Shown piece after piece: positions 8,473 through 15,922 of a stretch of DNA of 38,169 nucleotides; within the stretch, counting starts at the first letter, position 1, and every line of letters starts with the position of its first letter. The DNA is taken from NCBI GenBank assembly GCA_016872875.1, contig VGYW01000018.1, forward strand, positions 1-38,169, read 5' to 3'. The notes under the pieces are model-generated. The model saw only the letters and a program-made list of their open reading frames with translations. It searched no databases and was not told the DNA's origin. A program made the translations under genes and the position numbers. This DNA comes from Planctomycetota bacterium. Its GTDB lineage: Bacteria; Planctomycetota; PUPC01; DSUN01.

Positions 8473-9936
8473 GTGGGCGCAGCGCCGATCGTGGTGTTGC
8501 TCGTCGAGGATGTCGCGCAGGAAGCGCGGCTGACCGAGGCCATGCTCGCCAGGGCCTACCGCGGCGCCTTCCTGGTCCGGCGGGTCCCCACGCTGTCCGC
8601 TGCCCTCGAGCGCCTGAGCGCGGGCGGGGTGGATGTGGTCCTGCTCGACCTGGGGCTGCCGGACAGCCAGGGCATCGCCACCCTCCTGTCCGTCCGCCAA
8701 CACTCCCCCGAGACCCCCGTGGTGGTGCTGACCGGCGCCGACGACGATGACCTGGGGGTGCAGTCCGTCCGCGCCGGGGCGCGCGAGCACCTGGCCAAGG
8801 GCCAAGCCGGGGCACAGACCATCGCGCGCGCCATCCGCTACGCCCTCGAGCGCAGCCACGCCGACGAGACGCTCCGGGCCACCGCCGAGCAGCACAGGGC
8901 CATCCTGCGGGCATCCCCGGCCGGCATCATCGCGCTCGACGACGCCGGCCGCGTGACCCTCTGGAGCGCCGCCGCCGAGCGCCTCCTGGGCTGGAGCGCG
9001 CAGGAGGCCAGCGGCCGGCCGCTGCCCATCTTCGACGGGATGGACAATGAGGGGCTGGACGAGCGCCTTCTCTCCGTGCAGGAGGGCAGGAGCATGACGA
9101 ACGCGGAGGTCCGTGCCCGGCGCAAGAACGGCTCGCTGGTGGACCTCAGCCTGTCGGCGGCCCCCCTGCACGACGCGCGGGGGCAGTGCGCCGGCCTCAT
9201 CGCCGTCGTGGTGGACATCTCGGAGCGCAAACGCCTGGAGGCGCAGATACTTGATGTCCTGGAGGCCGAGCAGCGGCGCCTGGGGCGGGACCTCCACGAC
9301 TCCCTGGGCCAGCAGTTGACGGGGGTCCAGTTGACCGTCAGCGCCATCGCGGAGCGCCTCGCTGCGAAGGCGCTCCCAGAGGCAGGCCACGCCGAGGGTG
9401 CCGCCGCGCTCCTCGACGCAGCCGTCCGCGAGATGCGCTCCCTCGCGCGCGGCCTGTGCCCGGTGGTCCAGGACGCCGGCGGCCTCCCCGCCGCTCTCCG
9501 CTCGCCCGCCCGCGCCGTGTCCGACACCCATGCCACGCAGTGCCTCTGCACCTGCGACATCGCGGTCAGCCTCGACGACCGCGCGAGCGCCGACCTCTTC
9601 CGCATCGCTCAGGAGGCCGTCAACAACGCCATCCGCCACGGCAAGGCCGACACCCTCCTCCTGAGCCTGGCCGAGGACGCCGGCCGGCTCAACCTGACCA
9701 TCCAGGACGATGGCGTAGGCATCCCCGCCGGCGGCCAGCCGCCGAAGGGCATGGGCATCCGCACCATGGAGTACCGCGCGCGCAGGAACGGCGGCGAGCT
9801 GAGGATCCGGCGCGGCCCTCAGCGCGGCACGACGCTCACCTGCTCGATCCCGTACCCCGGGACTCAGGAACCGGTCCACCGGCGCGCCGCTGAGGAACCC
9901 AGGAAAGGCACCAATGCAGAAGGCGCACGGCCCTGA
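8473..9936 (+). CDS. REC-PAS-histidine kinase (HisKA_3, NarX/UhpB-like)
   Basis: A 487-residue soluble sensor kinase with an N-terminal receiver. REC (about 5-125) keeps phosphoacceptor D59, T87 and K109. PAS (about 140-250) includes AILRASPAGIIALDD. The HisKA_3 dimerisation domain has H275 in GRDLHDSLGQQL. The ATPase domain has the N-box IAQEAVNNAIRHG and glycine boxes DDGVGIP and GMGIRTM. No membrane segment, so it senses a cytoplasmic signal or receives phosphate from another kinase through its receiver. I start at GTG 8473 because GGAGG sits seven bases upstream; a longer frame to 8359 adds only arginine-rich sequence. It overlaps the response regulator gene by 23 bases, a clear cognate pair. 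The C-terminal 20 residues past the ATPase fold look disordered. Confidence 0.9.
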   Translation: MGAAPIVVLLVEDVAQEARLTEAMLARAYRGAFLVRRVPTLSAALERLSAGGVDVVLLDLGLPDSQGIATLLSVRQHSPETPVVVLTGADDDDLGVQSVRAGAREHLAKGQAGAQTIARAIRYALERSHADETLRATAEQHRAILRASPAGIIALDDAGRVTLWSAAAERLLGWSAQEASGRPLPIFDGMDNEGLDERLLSVQEGRSMTNAEVRARRKNGSLVDLSLSAAPLHDARGQCAGLIAVVVDISERKRLEAQILDVLEAEQRRLGRDLHDSLGQQLTGVQLTVSAIAERLAAKALPEAGHAEGAAALLDAAVREMRSLARGLCPVVQDAGGLPAALRSPARAVSDTHATQCLCTCDIAVSLDDRASADLFRIAQEAVNNAIRHGKADTLLLSLAEDAGRLNLTIQDDGVGIPAGGQPPKGMGIRTMEYRARRNGGELRIRRGPQRGTTLTCSIPYPGTQEPVHRRAAEEPRKGTNAEGARP

Positions 9937-10603
9937 CGCAGCGAAGCCGAAGGCCCGGATACTGGTCGTGGACGACCACCCGGTGACGCGGGGCGGGCTG
10001 CACCTCGTGATCAGTGGCGAGCCCGACCTCGAGGTCTGCGGCGAGGCCGGCACCGGACGCGAGGCCATGGAGCTGATCGGCACGCTCCGCCCCGACCTGA
10101 TCATCGCCGACCTGTCGTTGCCCGACATCGAGGGCATCGAGCTCATCAAGACCATGAGGACCCACGACCCCCACGCCCTGATCCTGGTCTTCTCGATGCT
10201 CGACGAGACCGTCTACGCCCAGCGCGTCCTCCGCGCCGGCGCGCGCGGCTACGTCCCCAAGGGCAGGCCACGCACCGCCATCCTGCGCGCCGTGCGCAGG
10301 GTGCTCGCCGGCCACATCCACGTCAGCGACGAGGTCGCCGACGCCGTCCTGCGCCGCACCGCCAACGCCCCGGGCCTCCATGCCCCGCCCGCCATCGAGA
10401 CCCTCAGCGACCGCGAACTCGAGGTCCTCACCATGCTCGGACAGGGGATGGGGCCCTCGCAGATCGCCGCAAAGCTCCACCTTAGCCCACGAACCGTCGA
10501 GACTCACCGCTCCCAGATCAAGGTCAAGCTCAACGTCCCCGACGCCGCCGGCCTCCGCCGCTACGCCATCGAATGGCTCCGGGGCTCCCGAGCCAATGCC
10601 TAG
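9914..10603 (+). CDS. NarL/FixJ-family response regulator
   Basis: A 229-residue DNA-binding response regulator. The receiver (about 14-135) has the acidic pair in LVVDDHP, the phosphoacceptor Asp in LIIADLSLPD and the conserved Lys in YVPKG. A LuxR-type helix-turn-helix follows (about 160-222): LSDRELEVLTMLGQGM then IAAKLHLSPRTVETH. Typical members bind promoters as phosphorylated dimers. AGGAAAGG precedes the ATG, which lies inside the kinase gene, so the two are co-translated. Its targets are unknown. The stop codon lies in the left arm of a fold-back repeat (10600-10734). Confidence 0.95.
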   Translation: MQKAHGPDAAKPKARILVVDDHPVTRGGLHLVISGEPDLEVCGEAGTGREAMELIGTLRPDLIIADLSLPDIEGIELIKTMRTHDPHALILVFSMLDETVYAQRVLRAGARGYVPKGRPRTAILRAVRRVLAGHIHVSDEVADAVLRRTANAPGLHAPPAIETLSDRELEVLTMLGQGMGPSQIAAKLHLSPRTVETHRSQIKVKLNVPDAAGLRRYAIEWLRGSRANA

Positions 10604-10734
10604 ATAGCTCGCCACGATTCGGCCTCTTTGCGTAGCGCCAGCGTCTCGCTGGCACTCTCGGGGCCGCCGAGACGGCGGCGTTACGCATGTCTGCGCATGG
10701 TCCCATTGACCGGGAATCGTGGCGAGCCGTCTAG
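10600..10734. repeat. Fold-back repeat of 135 bp overlapping a stop codon
   Basis: Terminal arms ctagatagctcgccacgatt(c) at 10600-10620 and gaatcgtggcgagccgtcta(g) at 10714-10734 pair at 19 of 21 positions. Inside are gcgccagcgtctcgctggc and gccgccgagacggcggc type palindromes bracketed by tgcgtagcg/cgttacgca. The element resembles dispersed palindromes of PVC genomes. No convincing target-site duplication is visible. Confidence 0.75.
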
Positions 10735-11080
10735 CAGCTACCGGCAGCCGCACCTGCTGGTTCCATGCCGCGACCTCTAGTCCTTCCCTTCTATCCCCAA
10801 TCCGTCCACCTGTGCCAAGCCAGAACCAACGGTCCCCCTGATTCCCATAGCGGACGGGTTTCTGTACACTCGTCTCACGCTTGTAACCTCCAGGGCGCGG
10901 GACACGACGGGGGTTCCCAATGACAGTGGCGGCTGACAGCACACAGGGACTGCCGGCAGGCGGTTGGGGTTGTCGCCCCTCGGACCCACCAAAGGGTCCG
11001 CACACGCCTGGCGCGCGCCTCTTGCTGCCCTCGGCCGCTGCCCTACCCCGTGGCCCTCTACGGGCGGGAAGGAGCCACCA
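10735..11080. other. Long non-coding leader before the prepilin-like gene
   Basis: About 345 bp without a supportable gene. A tacact hexamer near 10865 might be a -10 element, but no matching -35 is convincing. The Shine-Dalgarno ggaagga at 11068-11074 marks the downstream start. Confidence 0.45.
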
Positions 11081-11986
11081 ATGAGCGGCTTCCGGCATAC
11101 AACCAGGCGCAGGGGCAGCATCCTCTCCTCCCTTGCAGCCTTGGCCATCGTCGGGATCATGCTGTCTCTCGTCTGCACCGCCGTTGGCGGGGCGCGCCGC
11201 GCGGCCAACGTCGCTGTGGCGCAGGCCAGGCTGCGCCAGTTGGGCATCGGCTTCGAGCTCTACTTTGCCAAGCACCATGCCTACCCTCCGCCCAAGTGCG
11301 ACCTCCGGGCCGCCCTGGCGCCCTTCGTCCCGAATCCTGCCGTGTTCGACAACCCCCTGGCTGGCGAGCCCGAGCCCGGCTTCTGCCTCAGCGACCTCTA
11401 CCGGTGCCTCGCGCCCAGCGAGGTTGACAGGCCGAACCGCTACATCACCGCCCTTGCCGCGGCCGGTGGCTCCCCCTGCGTCGCGCTCTACACCGGCGGC
11501 GCCGTCCACGTCGTCGAGGGTGTCCCCTCAGACACCGAGACCCCAAACTCCCTCGTCGCCTACCTCGCGACCCCCGAGGCCCCGCCGACCGACCCCGGAA
11601 CCCAAGACCCCGTCGTGGCGCCAGAGGCCCAACCCATCGCCAACCTGGTCGGCAAGATCAACCTCAACCCGCGCAACAACACCTCCTTCGAGTTCGAACT
11701 GGTGAAGCCCGACGGCTCGACCATCACCCACGGCCTCCTTGCTGCGTCCAACGGCGCCCTCGTCTACGAAGGGCCAGCCGTCAGAATCCTCGTCGGCCCC
11801 AAGGGCAACGGCGCGCAGAACGGGATGACATACAACGGGCTGCCCTACCACCTCCGCAACGGGGCCACCTACACCATCACAGGCGCCCTCCAGGTCTCCC
11901 TCCGCAAGGTAAGGGACACGGGCGGCATGGGCCAGTGGTGGCTGGCCCTCGTCGCGTCGGACGGCGTCATTGAGTCCGACCGTTAG
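11081..11986 (+). CDS. Type IV prepilin-like (pseudopilin) protein
   Basis: A 301-residue protein with a class III prepilin-like N-terminus: a basic leader (RHTTRRRG) followed after Gly by SILSSLAALAIVGIMLS, a hydrophobic helix that a prepilin peptidase could process. The conserved Glu5 of major pilins is absent, as in some minor pseudopilins. Residues about 45-75 (ARLRQLGIGFELYFAKHHAYPP) match the post-helix region of planctomycete pseudopilins. The C-terminal half (after about 190) looks like a separate beta-rich domain with no family I recognise. The ATG at 11081 has ggaagga upstream; the open frame extends further 5' without a ribosome site. A secretion or surface role is inferred from the N-terminus only. 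Confidence 0.75.
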   Translation: MSGFRHTTRRRGSILSSLAALAIVGIMLSLVCTAVGGARRAANVAVAQARLRQLGIGFELYFAKHHAYPPPKCDLRAALAPFVPNPAVFDNPLAGEPEPGFCLSDLYRCLAPSEVDRPNRYITALAAAGGSPCVALYTGGAVHVVEGVPSDTETPNSLVAYLATPEAPPTDPGTQDPVVAPEAQPIANLVGKINLNPRNNTSFEFELVKPDGSTITHGLLAASNGALVYEGPAVRILVGPKGNGAQNGMTYNGLPYHLRNGATYTITGALQVSLRKVRDTGGMGQWWLALVASDGVIESDR

Positions 11987-12048
11987 CCCGGCCCCCTGCC
12001 AGCCACTCATCTCCAGACCCGTTGCTGCACCCTCAGGCCCGCACGGGC

Positions 12049-12078
12049 TTGACAAAGCCCCACCTTTTCCTCTACACT
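12049..12078 (+). promoter_or_regulatory. Predicted sigma-70 promoter for the 724-residue protein
   Basis: Perfect TTGACA (12049-12054), an 18-bp spacer and TACACT (12073-12078). The start near 12085 gives a leader of about 70 nt before the ATG at 12158. Confidence 0.6.
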
Positions 12079-12157
12079 CCTGGCCGCGATTGCAGTGCGC
12101 ACAGGGAAGAAGGTCTTGACCCCTTCTTCCATTCTTACCCAGGAAGGGAAGCCTCCT

Positions 12158-14332
12158 ATGCCGAAGCGGAACGTCTGCATTGCGGCGCTCGTGGTGCTCG
12201 CGCTGATTGGCGCCGGCCTGGTCCTTTGGCTCCCGGGCCGCACTCAGAGGATCACCCTTACGCCCGAGGTGCAGGCTGCCCTCGGTGCCGCCGTCTACGT
12301 GCCCCAGGACGCCTCGGCCTACGCCGCCCACTTCGGCCTCGGCCCCTCCTGCAAGGCCATCTGGCACAGCAACGCCGTCCAGAACCTCGTCGCCCTGCCC
12401 GTCGTCCAGCAGTTCTGGACGCAGGCGCAGCACCACCCAGCCTTCCGCCAGTTCATCCTCGCCTGCGAGACCGAGCCGGTCCTCGTCCAGGGCCTCCCCA
12501 TCCTCGAGGACGCCGTCAGCTCCGAGGTTTTCGCCTGCACGGGGCCTGACCTCCCCGGCTTCCTCACGGCATTCAGCGCAGTGACCGGCTCGCTCCAGTT
12601 CTCGCGCCTCTGGCGCGGGCTGGACAGATTGCGCGGCGAGGAGGACGCCGATGCCTCGCCCGCCGCCAACCTCGTGGCCGCCGTCCTCGAAAACGAGAAG
12701 AACCTCCAGTTCCCCTCCCTCCTCCTCGGCTTCAAGCTCACGAAGCCGGCCGCGGCGCGCGACTTCCTTGACAACTGGGTGCCCCAGATCGGCCCAACGC
12801 CCCTCGGCGCCTTTGCGAAGAAGGACCTCAGGCCCGGCCCAGCTCACGTCCTCGCCATCCACGGGGAGAGGGTGTTCGGGGCCATGCTCGGCCAACTGCC
12901 CCGCGCCCTGGAGCGCCAGGGCGTGCCGCCCGAGCACGCCCGCCGCCTCGCCAAGTGGCTCGCCGAGCTCCAGGCCTGCGTCGCCGTCGGCGTCTTCGGC
13001 GACTACCTCATCCTCTCCATCGGGAAGGACACTGCGCTCCTCGACCAGTGGGGCCGCGGCGGCTCCGTCGCGCAGCTCCCCGAGTTCGAGCCCATTCGCA
13101 CCAGCCTCAAGCCCGGCCTCCAGAGCCTCAGCTACACCTCCGCCAAGCTCGGCGACGTCTTCGGCATCTCGCCCGACGACGTGCGCCGCTTCGCCCAAGG
13201 CATCGCCGAATCCCTCCCCGAAGCCCCAGAAACCAAGGGGCTGAAAGAGCGTATCCTCAAGGACGCCGATGAGCTCATCAAGGACGTGGATTTCCCCAAG
13301 CCCGCCGCCTCCGCGGCCTGCTCGTTCGCCAACAAGGGCACCGAGAGCCTCTCCTTCGGCGGCCCGCCGGGCGGCTCGCTCGACTTCTCCCAGCCCCTCA
13401 CCATCCTCGCCCACCGCACCAAGCACCCCATCCTCTTCTCCGCCAGCCGCTCCGCAAAGGCGTCCCCCGATGCCTACCCCAAGCTCGTCAAGTGGCTCAA
13501 GACCTTCTACGGCTACTTCCTCGACTACGTCCTCCCCACCGCTCCCCCCGACGTCCGCAAGCACTACGACACGATCATGGCCTTCACCAACCCCTTCCTC
13601 ACGGAGCTCGACGACGCGACCCGCACGCTCCTCATCCCCGCCCTCGACGGCGCGCAGTACCTGCTCGTCGTGGATGGCGAGGGCACCCTGTCGGCATTTC
13701 CCGACGGCACGCGTCCGCCCAAGGCCATCCCCATCCCGCGCCTGGCCATCGCCATCGAGCTCGCCGACCCCGACAAGTTCACCCAGGCCATCGAGCGCTA
13801 CGTCGCGGCGGCCCGCAAGCTGATCGCCGACGCCCGCAAGGCATACCCCAAGCACATTCCACCTGAGATAGCCATCCCCTCGCCCGTCGTCGCCGACACC
13901 GCCGCCGGCAAACAGGTCTACTACCCGCTCCCCTGGAACCTGGGCCAGGACGTCTTCCCCTGCGCCCTCCTCAAGGGTCGGCTCCTCATCCTCGCCTCGT
14001 CCTCCAACCTCGCCCGCGACATGACCCAGACCGTCCCCATGCCCACCTGCGCCGTCACGTCGCCCGACAAGGCGGCAGGCGCCGTGGCCGGCGCCGACCT
14101 GTCGCGCGCCTGGGGCCTCTTCCGCGGCGCCTCCGACGCCATCTTCGCACTCATCACCGCCGACAGGCGGATGCGCCCGGACGACCACAAGGACGCCATG
14201 CTCGTGAAGATGCACCTCGACGCCCTCTGGCGTTCCCTCGGCGCCCTCCGCTCCTACAGCTCCACCACCACCCTCCGCAACGGCCGCGTCGTCACCCACT
14301 CCTGGCTCCACGTCGAGGACGTCCCGAAGTGA
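12158..14332 (+). CDS. Large membrane-anchored protein of unknown function
   Basis: A 724-residue protein with one N-terminal hydrophobic helix (residues about 6-26, VCIAALVVLALIGAGLVLWL) and a long extracytoplasmic part. I do not recognise a family with confidence; the alternating alpha/beta pattern and the two weakly similar halves are reminiscent of DUF3352-type planctomycete proteins. No catalytic motif or cysteine pattern stands out. The start at 12158 follows AGGAAGGG at about nine bases and a strong promoter at 12049. Third-position C/G use is very high, matching its neighbours, so there is no sign of recent transfer. Confidence 0.7.
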   Translation: MPKRNVCIAALVVLALIGAGLVLWLPGRTQRITLTPEVQAALGAAVYVPQDASAYAAHFGLGPSCKAIWHSNAVQNLVALPVVQQFWTQAQHHPAFRQFILACETEPVLVQGLPILEDAVSSEVFACTGPDLPGFLTAFSAVTGSLQFSRLWRGLDRLRGEEDADASPAANLVAAVLENEKNLQFPSLLLGFKLTKPAAARDFLDNWVPQIGPTPLGAFAKKDLRPGPAHVLAIHGERVFGAMLGQLPRALERQGVPPEHARRLAKWLAELQACVAVGVFGDYLILSIGKDTALLDQWGRGGSVAQLPEFEPIRTSLKPGLQSLSYTSAKLGDVFGISPDDVRRFAQGIAESLPEAPETKGLKERILKDADELIKDVDFPKPAASAACSFANKGTESLSFGGPPGGSLDFSQPLTILAHRTKHPILFSASRSAKASPDAYPKLVKWLKTFYGYFLDYVLPTAPPDVRKHYDTIMAFTNPFLTELDDATRTLLIPALDGAQYLLVVDGEGTLSAFPDGTRPPKAIPIPRLAIAIELADPDKFTQAIERYVAAARKLIADARKAYPKHIPPEIAIPSPVVADTAAGKQVYYPLPWNLGQDVFPCALLKGRLLILASSSNLARDMTQTVPMPTCAVTSPDKAAGAVAGADLSRAWGLFRGASDAIFALITADRRMRPDDHKDAMLVKMHLDALWRSLGALRSYSSTTTLRNGRVVTHSWLHVEDVPK

Positions 14333-14428
14333 CCCTCTCAGTACTCGGCTTCTTCAATCGTCCTCGTCCTCGTCCTCGTCCCTCGTCCTCGACTCTTCCC
14401 CCGTTCCCATGCTCCGCAAGCAGCATTC

Positions 14429-14579
14429 ATGAAGCTCCCAAACCGCCATAGGGCGTTCGTTCCGCGAGAGAAGGTCACCGAGTACCTCCTCTCGCCTACG
14501 CACCGTCTGGTTCATCGAGTGGGGAGAAAGCATACCGCGGTTCGTCACGGCATACCCACTCAAGAGGAGCTCGCTATGA
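14429..14579 (+). pseudogene. DUF6883 gene with internal deletion and frameshift
   Basis: The first 25 codons (14429-14503) encode MKLPNRHRAFVPREKV followed by TEYLLSPTH, the conserved start of DUF6883 proteins. The +1 frame from about 14503 to the TGA at 14577-14579 encodes TVWFIEWGESIPRFVTAYPL and a short basic tail, the conserved end of the same family. The central part, roughly half of a normal protein of about 110 residues, is missing and the two ends are in different frames. The old stop overlaps the DUF4926 start as ATGA, so the pair was once translationally coupled. Read straight through, the first frame runs by chance into the DUF4926 frame. Confidence 0.75.
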
Positions 14580-14806
14580 TCCGCGAACTCGAGAACGTTG
14601 TGCTGCTCGCCGAACTCCCCGAGGAGGGGCTGAGGCGGGGAGACATCGGAGCCGTGGTCCTGGTGCACGGGCAGGGCAAGGGGTACGAAGTGGAGTTCGC
14701 CACGCTGGATGGGGAGACGATTGCAGTGGTCACCCTTCTGGCCGAGCAGGTGCGCCCCATCGGCCGCCGCGAGATCGCCAACGCTCGCGTACTGGAGCCG
14801 GTGTAG
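14576..14806 (+). CDS. DUF4926 small protein
   Basis: A 76-residue protein matching the DUF4926 pattern: IRELENVVLLAELPEEGLRR, then GDIGAVVLVH, then YEVEFATLDGETIAVVTL. The fold is a small SH3-like beta barrel by look of the strands. GAGGAG lies seven bases before the ATG. In other genomes, as I recall, DUF4926 genes often sit directly after DUF6883 or other small genes in toxin-antitoxin-like pairs; the function has not been shown. Here the partner is broken while this gene is intact, which fits an antitoxin-like or otherwise harmless member being retained, though that is speculation. Confidence 0.8.
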   Translation: MIRELENVVLLAELPEEGLRRGDIGAVVLVHGQGKGYEVEFATLDGETIAVVTLLAEQVRPIGRREIANARVLEPV

Positions 14807-14885
14807 CGGTACGGAGCGTGGGAACAGCAAGATCGAGGACGAGGGACGAGGACGATTGAGGGAGGCGAATGTAGGCTGCGTGCCC

Positions 14886-15752
14886 ATGCACATCCTCGCC
14901 GTCACCATCTTCCTGCTCTTCGCCGCCTGGATGGCCTGGCGCGGCTGGCGGCGTGGGGGCCTGCGCACGCTCCTCGGCTGGCTCCCACTCATGGCGGCTG
15001 GAGCCGTCCTCATCATTGGCCTCTGGCTCGCCTGGGTCGCCATCACCTACTTCATCGCCCTCGCCACCGTCGCCCTTGTCGCGACCGTCGCCACCCTCAT
15101 CGTCTGCTTCTGGGCCATCCGCTCCGCCAGGCGCCACTCCGACCGCCACGGACCCCAACACTTCCTCCACCACCATCCATCCTCATTCCGCAATCCGCAG
15201 TTTCGGCTCCTCAACCGCCTGCTCGGCGCCCTTCTCGGCCTCGGCTCCGCTGCAATGCTCTCGCTTCTCCTCGCCACCGTCGGCAGCACCATCCCGCTCG
15301 CCTACGCGCTTGCACCCAACGGCGCCGCGGGGGCCACGGCTCCGACCCCGCGATGGGTGGAGGGACTCGGGCGAGCCTGCACCGCCGTGGCCGACGTTGC
15401 CTCCTTCGGCATCCTCGACCACGTCCCCCGCCTGGGCGCCTACGCGCGCGAGCTGCGCGCCCTCGTGCGGCTCCTCAACGCCCCGCGCGACAAGCTCCAG
15501 CGCCTCGCCGAGCGGCAGGGCCTGGCCGGGCTCGCCGACCTCCCCGAAGTCCAGGCCGCCCTCTCGGACCCCGCCTACCTCGACCTCATAGACCGCGCTG
15601 CCCACGGCAGCCTCCCCGCACTGAAAGCCCTCACGCAGAGTCCCACCACCCGCGCCCTCCTCGACGCCCCACAGGTCCGCCACTTCACCTCCACCCTCAC
15701 CCCCTCCCTCCTCGCCCGCGAGCTGGACCCCGGCCCCGGGTCTGGCCCCTGA
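14886..15752 (+). CDS. Membrane protein, possibly CvpA-like
   Basis: A 288-residue protein. The first 80 residues hold hydrophobic helices (ILAVTIFLLFAAWMAW, then LLGWLPLMAAGAVLIIGLWL, then AITYFIALATVALVATVATL), with RGWRRGGLRTLLGW between the first two as in CvpA-family proteins; a further helix lies at about 120-145 (LLGALLGLGSAAMLSLLLAT). The C-terminal half is a soluble helical region. CvpA members affect colicin V export and envelope functions, but this assignment rests on topology and is weak. The start is uncertain: ATG 14886 has no close Shine-Dalgarno, GTG 14880 is in frame, and gggagg lies about 20 bases upstream. The stop lies inside the next repeat. Confidence 0.6.
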   Translation: MHILAVTIFLLFAAWMAWRGWRRGGLRTLLGWLPLMAAGAVLIIGLWLAWVAITYFIALATVALVATVATLIVCFWAIRSARRHSDRHGPQHFLHHHPSSFRNPQFRLLNRLLGALLGLGSAAMLSLLLATVGSTIPLAYALAPNGAAGATAPTPRWVEGLGRACTAVADVASFGILDHVPRLGAYARELRALVRLLNAPRDKLQRLAERQGLAGLADLPEVQAALSDPAYLDLIDRAAHGSLPALKALTQSPTTRALLDAPQVRHFTSTLTPSLLARELDPGPGSGP

Positions 15753-15836
15753 TCTTGGCTTTCCCACTCGTCGTCGTCGTCCTCGTCGTCGTCGTCGAAT
15801 CCCCTTCGCACTCGACGACGAGGACGAGGACGAGCG
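15744..15836. repeat. Hairpin of CGTCGTCCT units with conserved tail
   Basis: The arms are 15767-15799 (cgtcgtcgtcctcgtcgtcg type) and 15811-15835 (gacgacgaggacgaggacga). The outer left flank ggcccctgatcttggctttc is the reverse complement of the tail seen beside the related hairpins at 18921 and 36613. Confidence 0.85.
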
Positions 15837-15837
15837 G

Positions 15838-15866
15838 TTGACATCCGCCCCCCTGGGCGCTAGGAT
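15838..15866 (+). promoter_or_regulatory. Predicted sigma-70 promoter for the FHA-ankyrin gene
   Basis: Perfect TTGACA (15838-15843), a 17-bp spacer and TAGGAT (15861-15866). It begins two bases after the preceding repeat ends. Confidence 0.6.
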
Positions 15867-15922
15867 GCTCAGAGGACGGCGGGAGGCAAGCCCGCCTCAT
15901 GCCCCAGACCCGAGGTGACGAG

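Larger units (their letters stand above)
14356..14857. mobile_element. Inverted-repeat-bounded cassette carrying DUF6883/DUF4926
   Basis: The left end (14356-14416) and right end (14812-14857) are inverted copies. Both run from aatcgtcctcgt through ccctcgtcctcga to gttccca(c/t)gctccg, the left copy having two extra cctcgt units. They enclose exactly the deleted DUF6883 gene and the DUF4926 gene and nothing else. No transposase and no target-site duplication is visible, so mobility is inferred only from the symmetric boundary. Confidence 0.55.

Noticed and set aside
11528..14311. A 927-codon open frame on the minus strand opposite the 724-residue protein
   Set aside because: It is a Gly/Glu/Val-rich mirror frame caused by extreme third-position GC bias. 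The plus strand has a promoter, ribosome site and membrane helix.
14429..14806. A single 125-residue DUF6883-DUF4926 fusion protein
   Set aside because: The continuous frame is accidental: the genuine end of DUF6883 is read in the +1 frame to a stop overlapping the DUF4926 ATG, which has its own Shine-Dalgarno.
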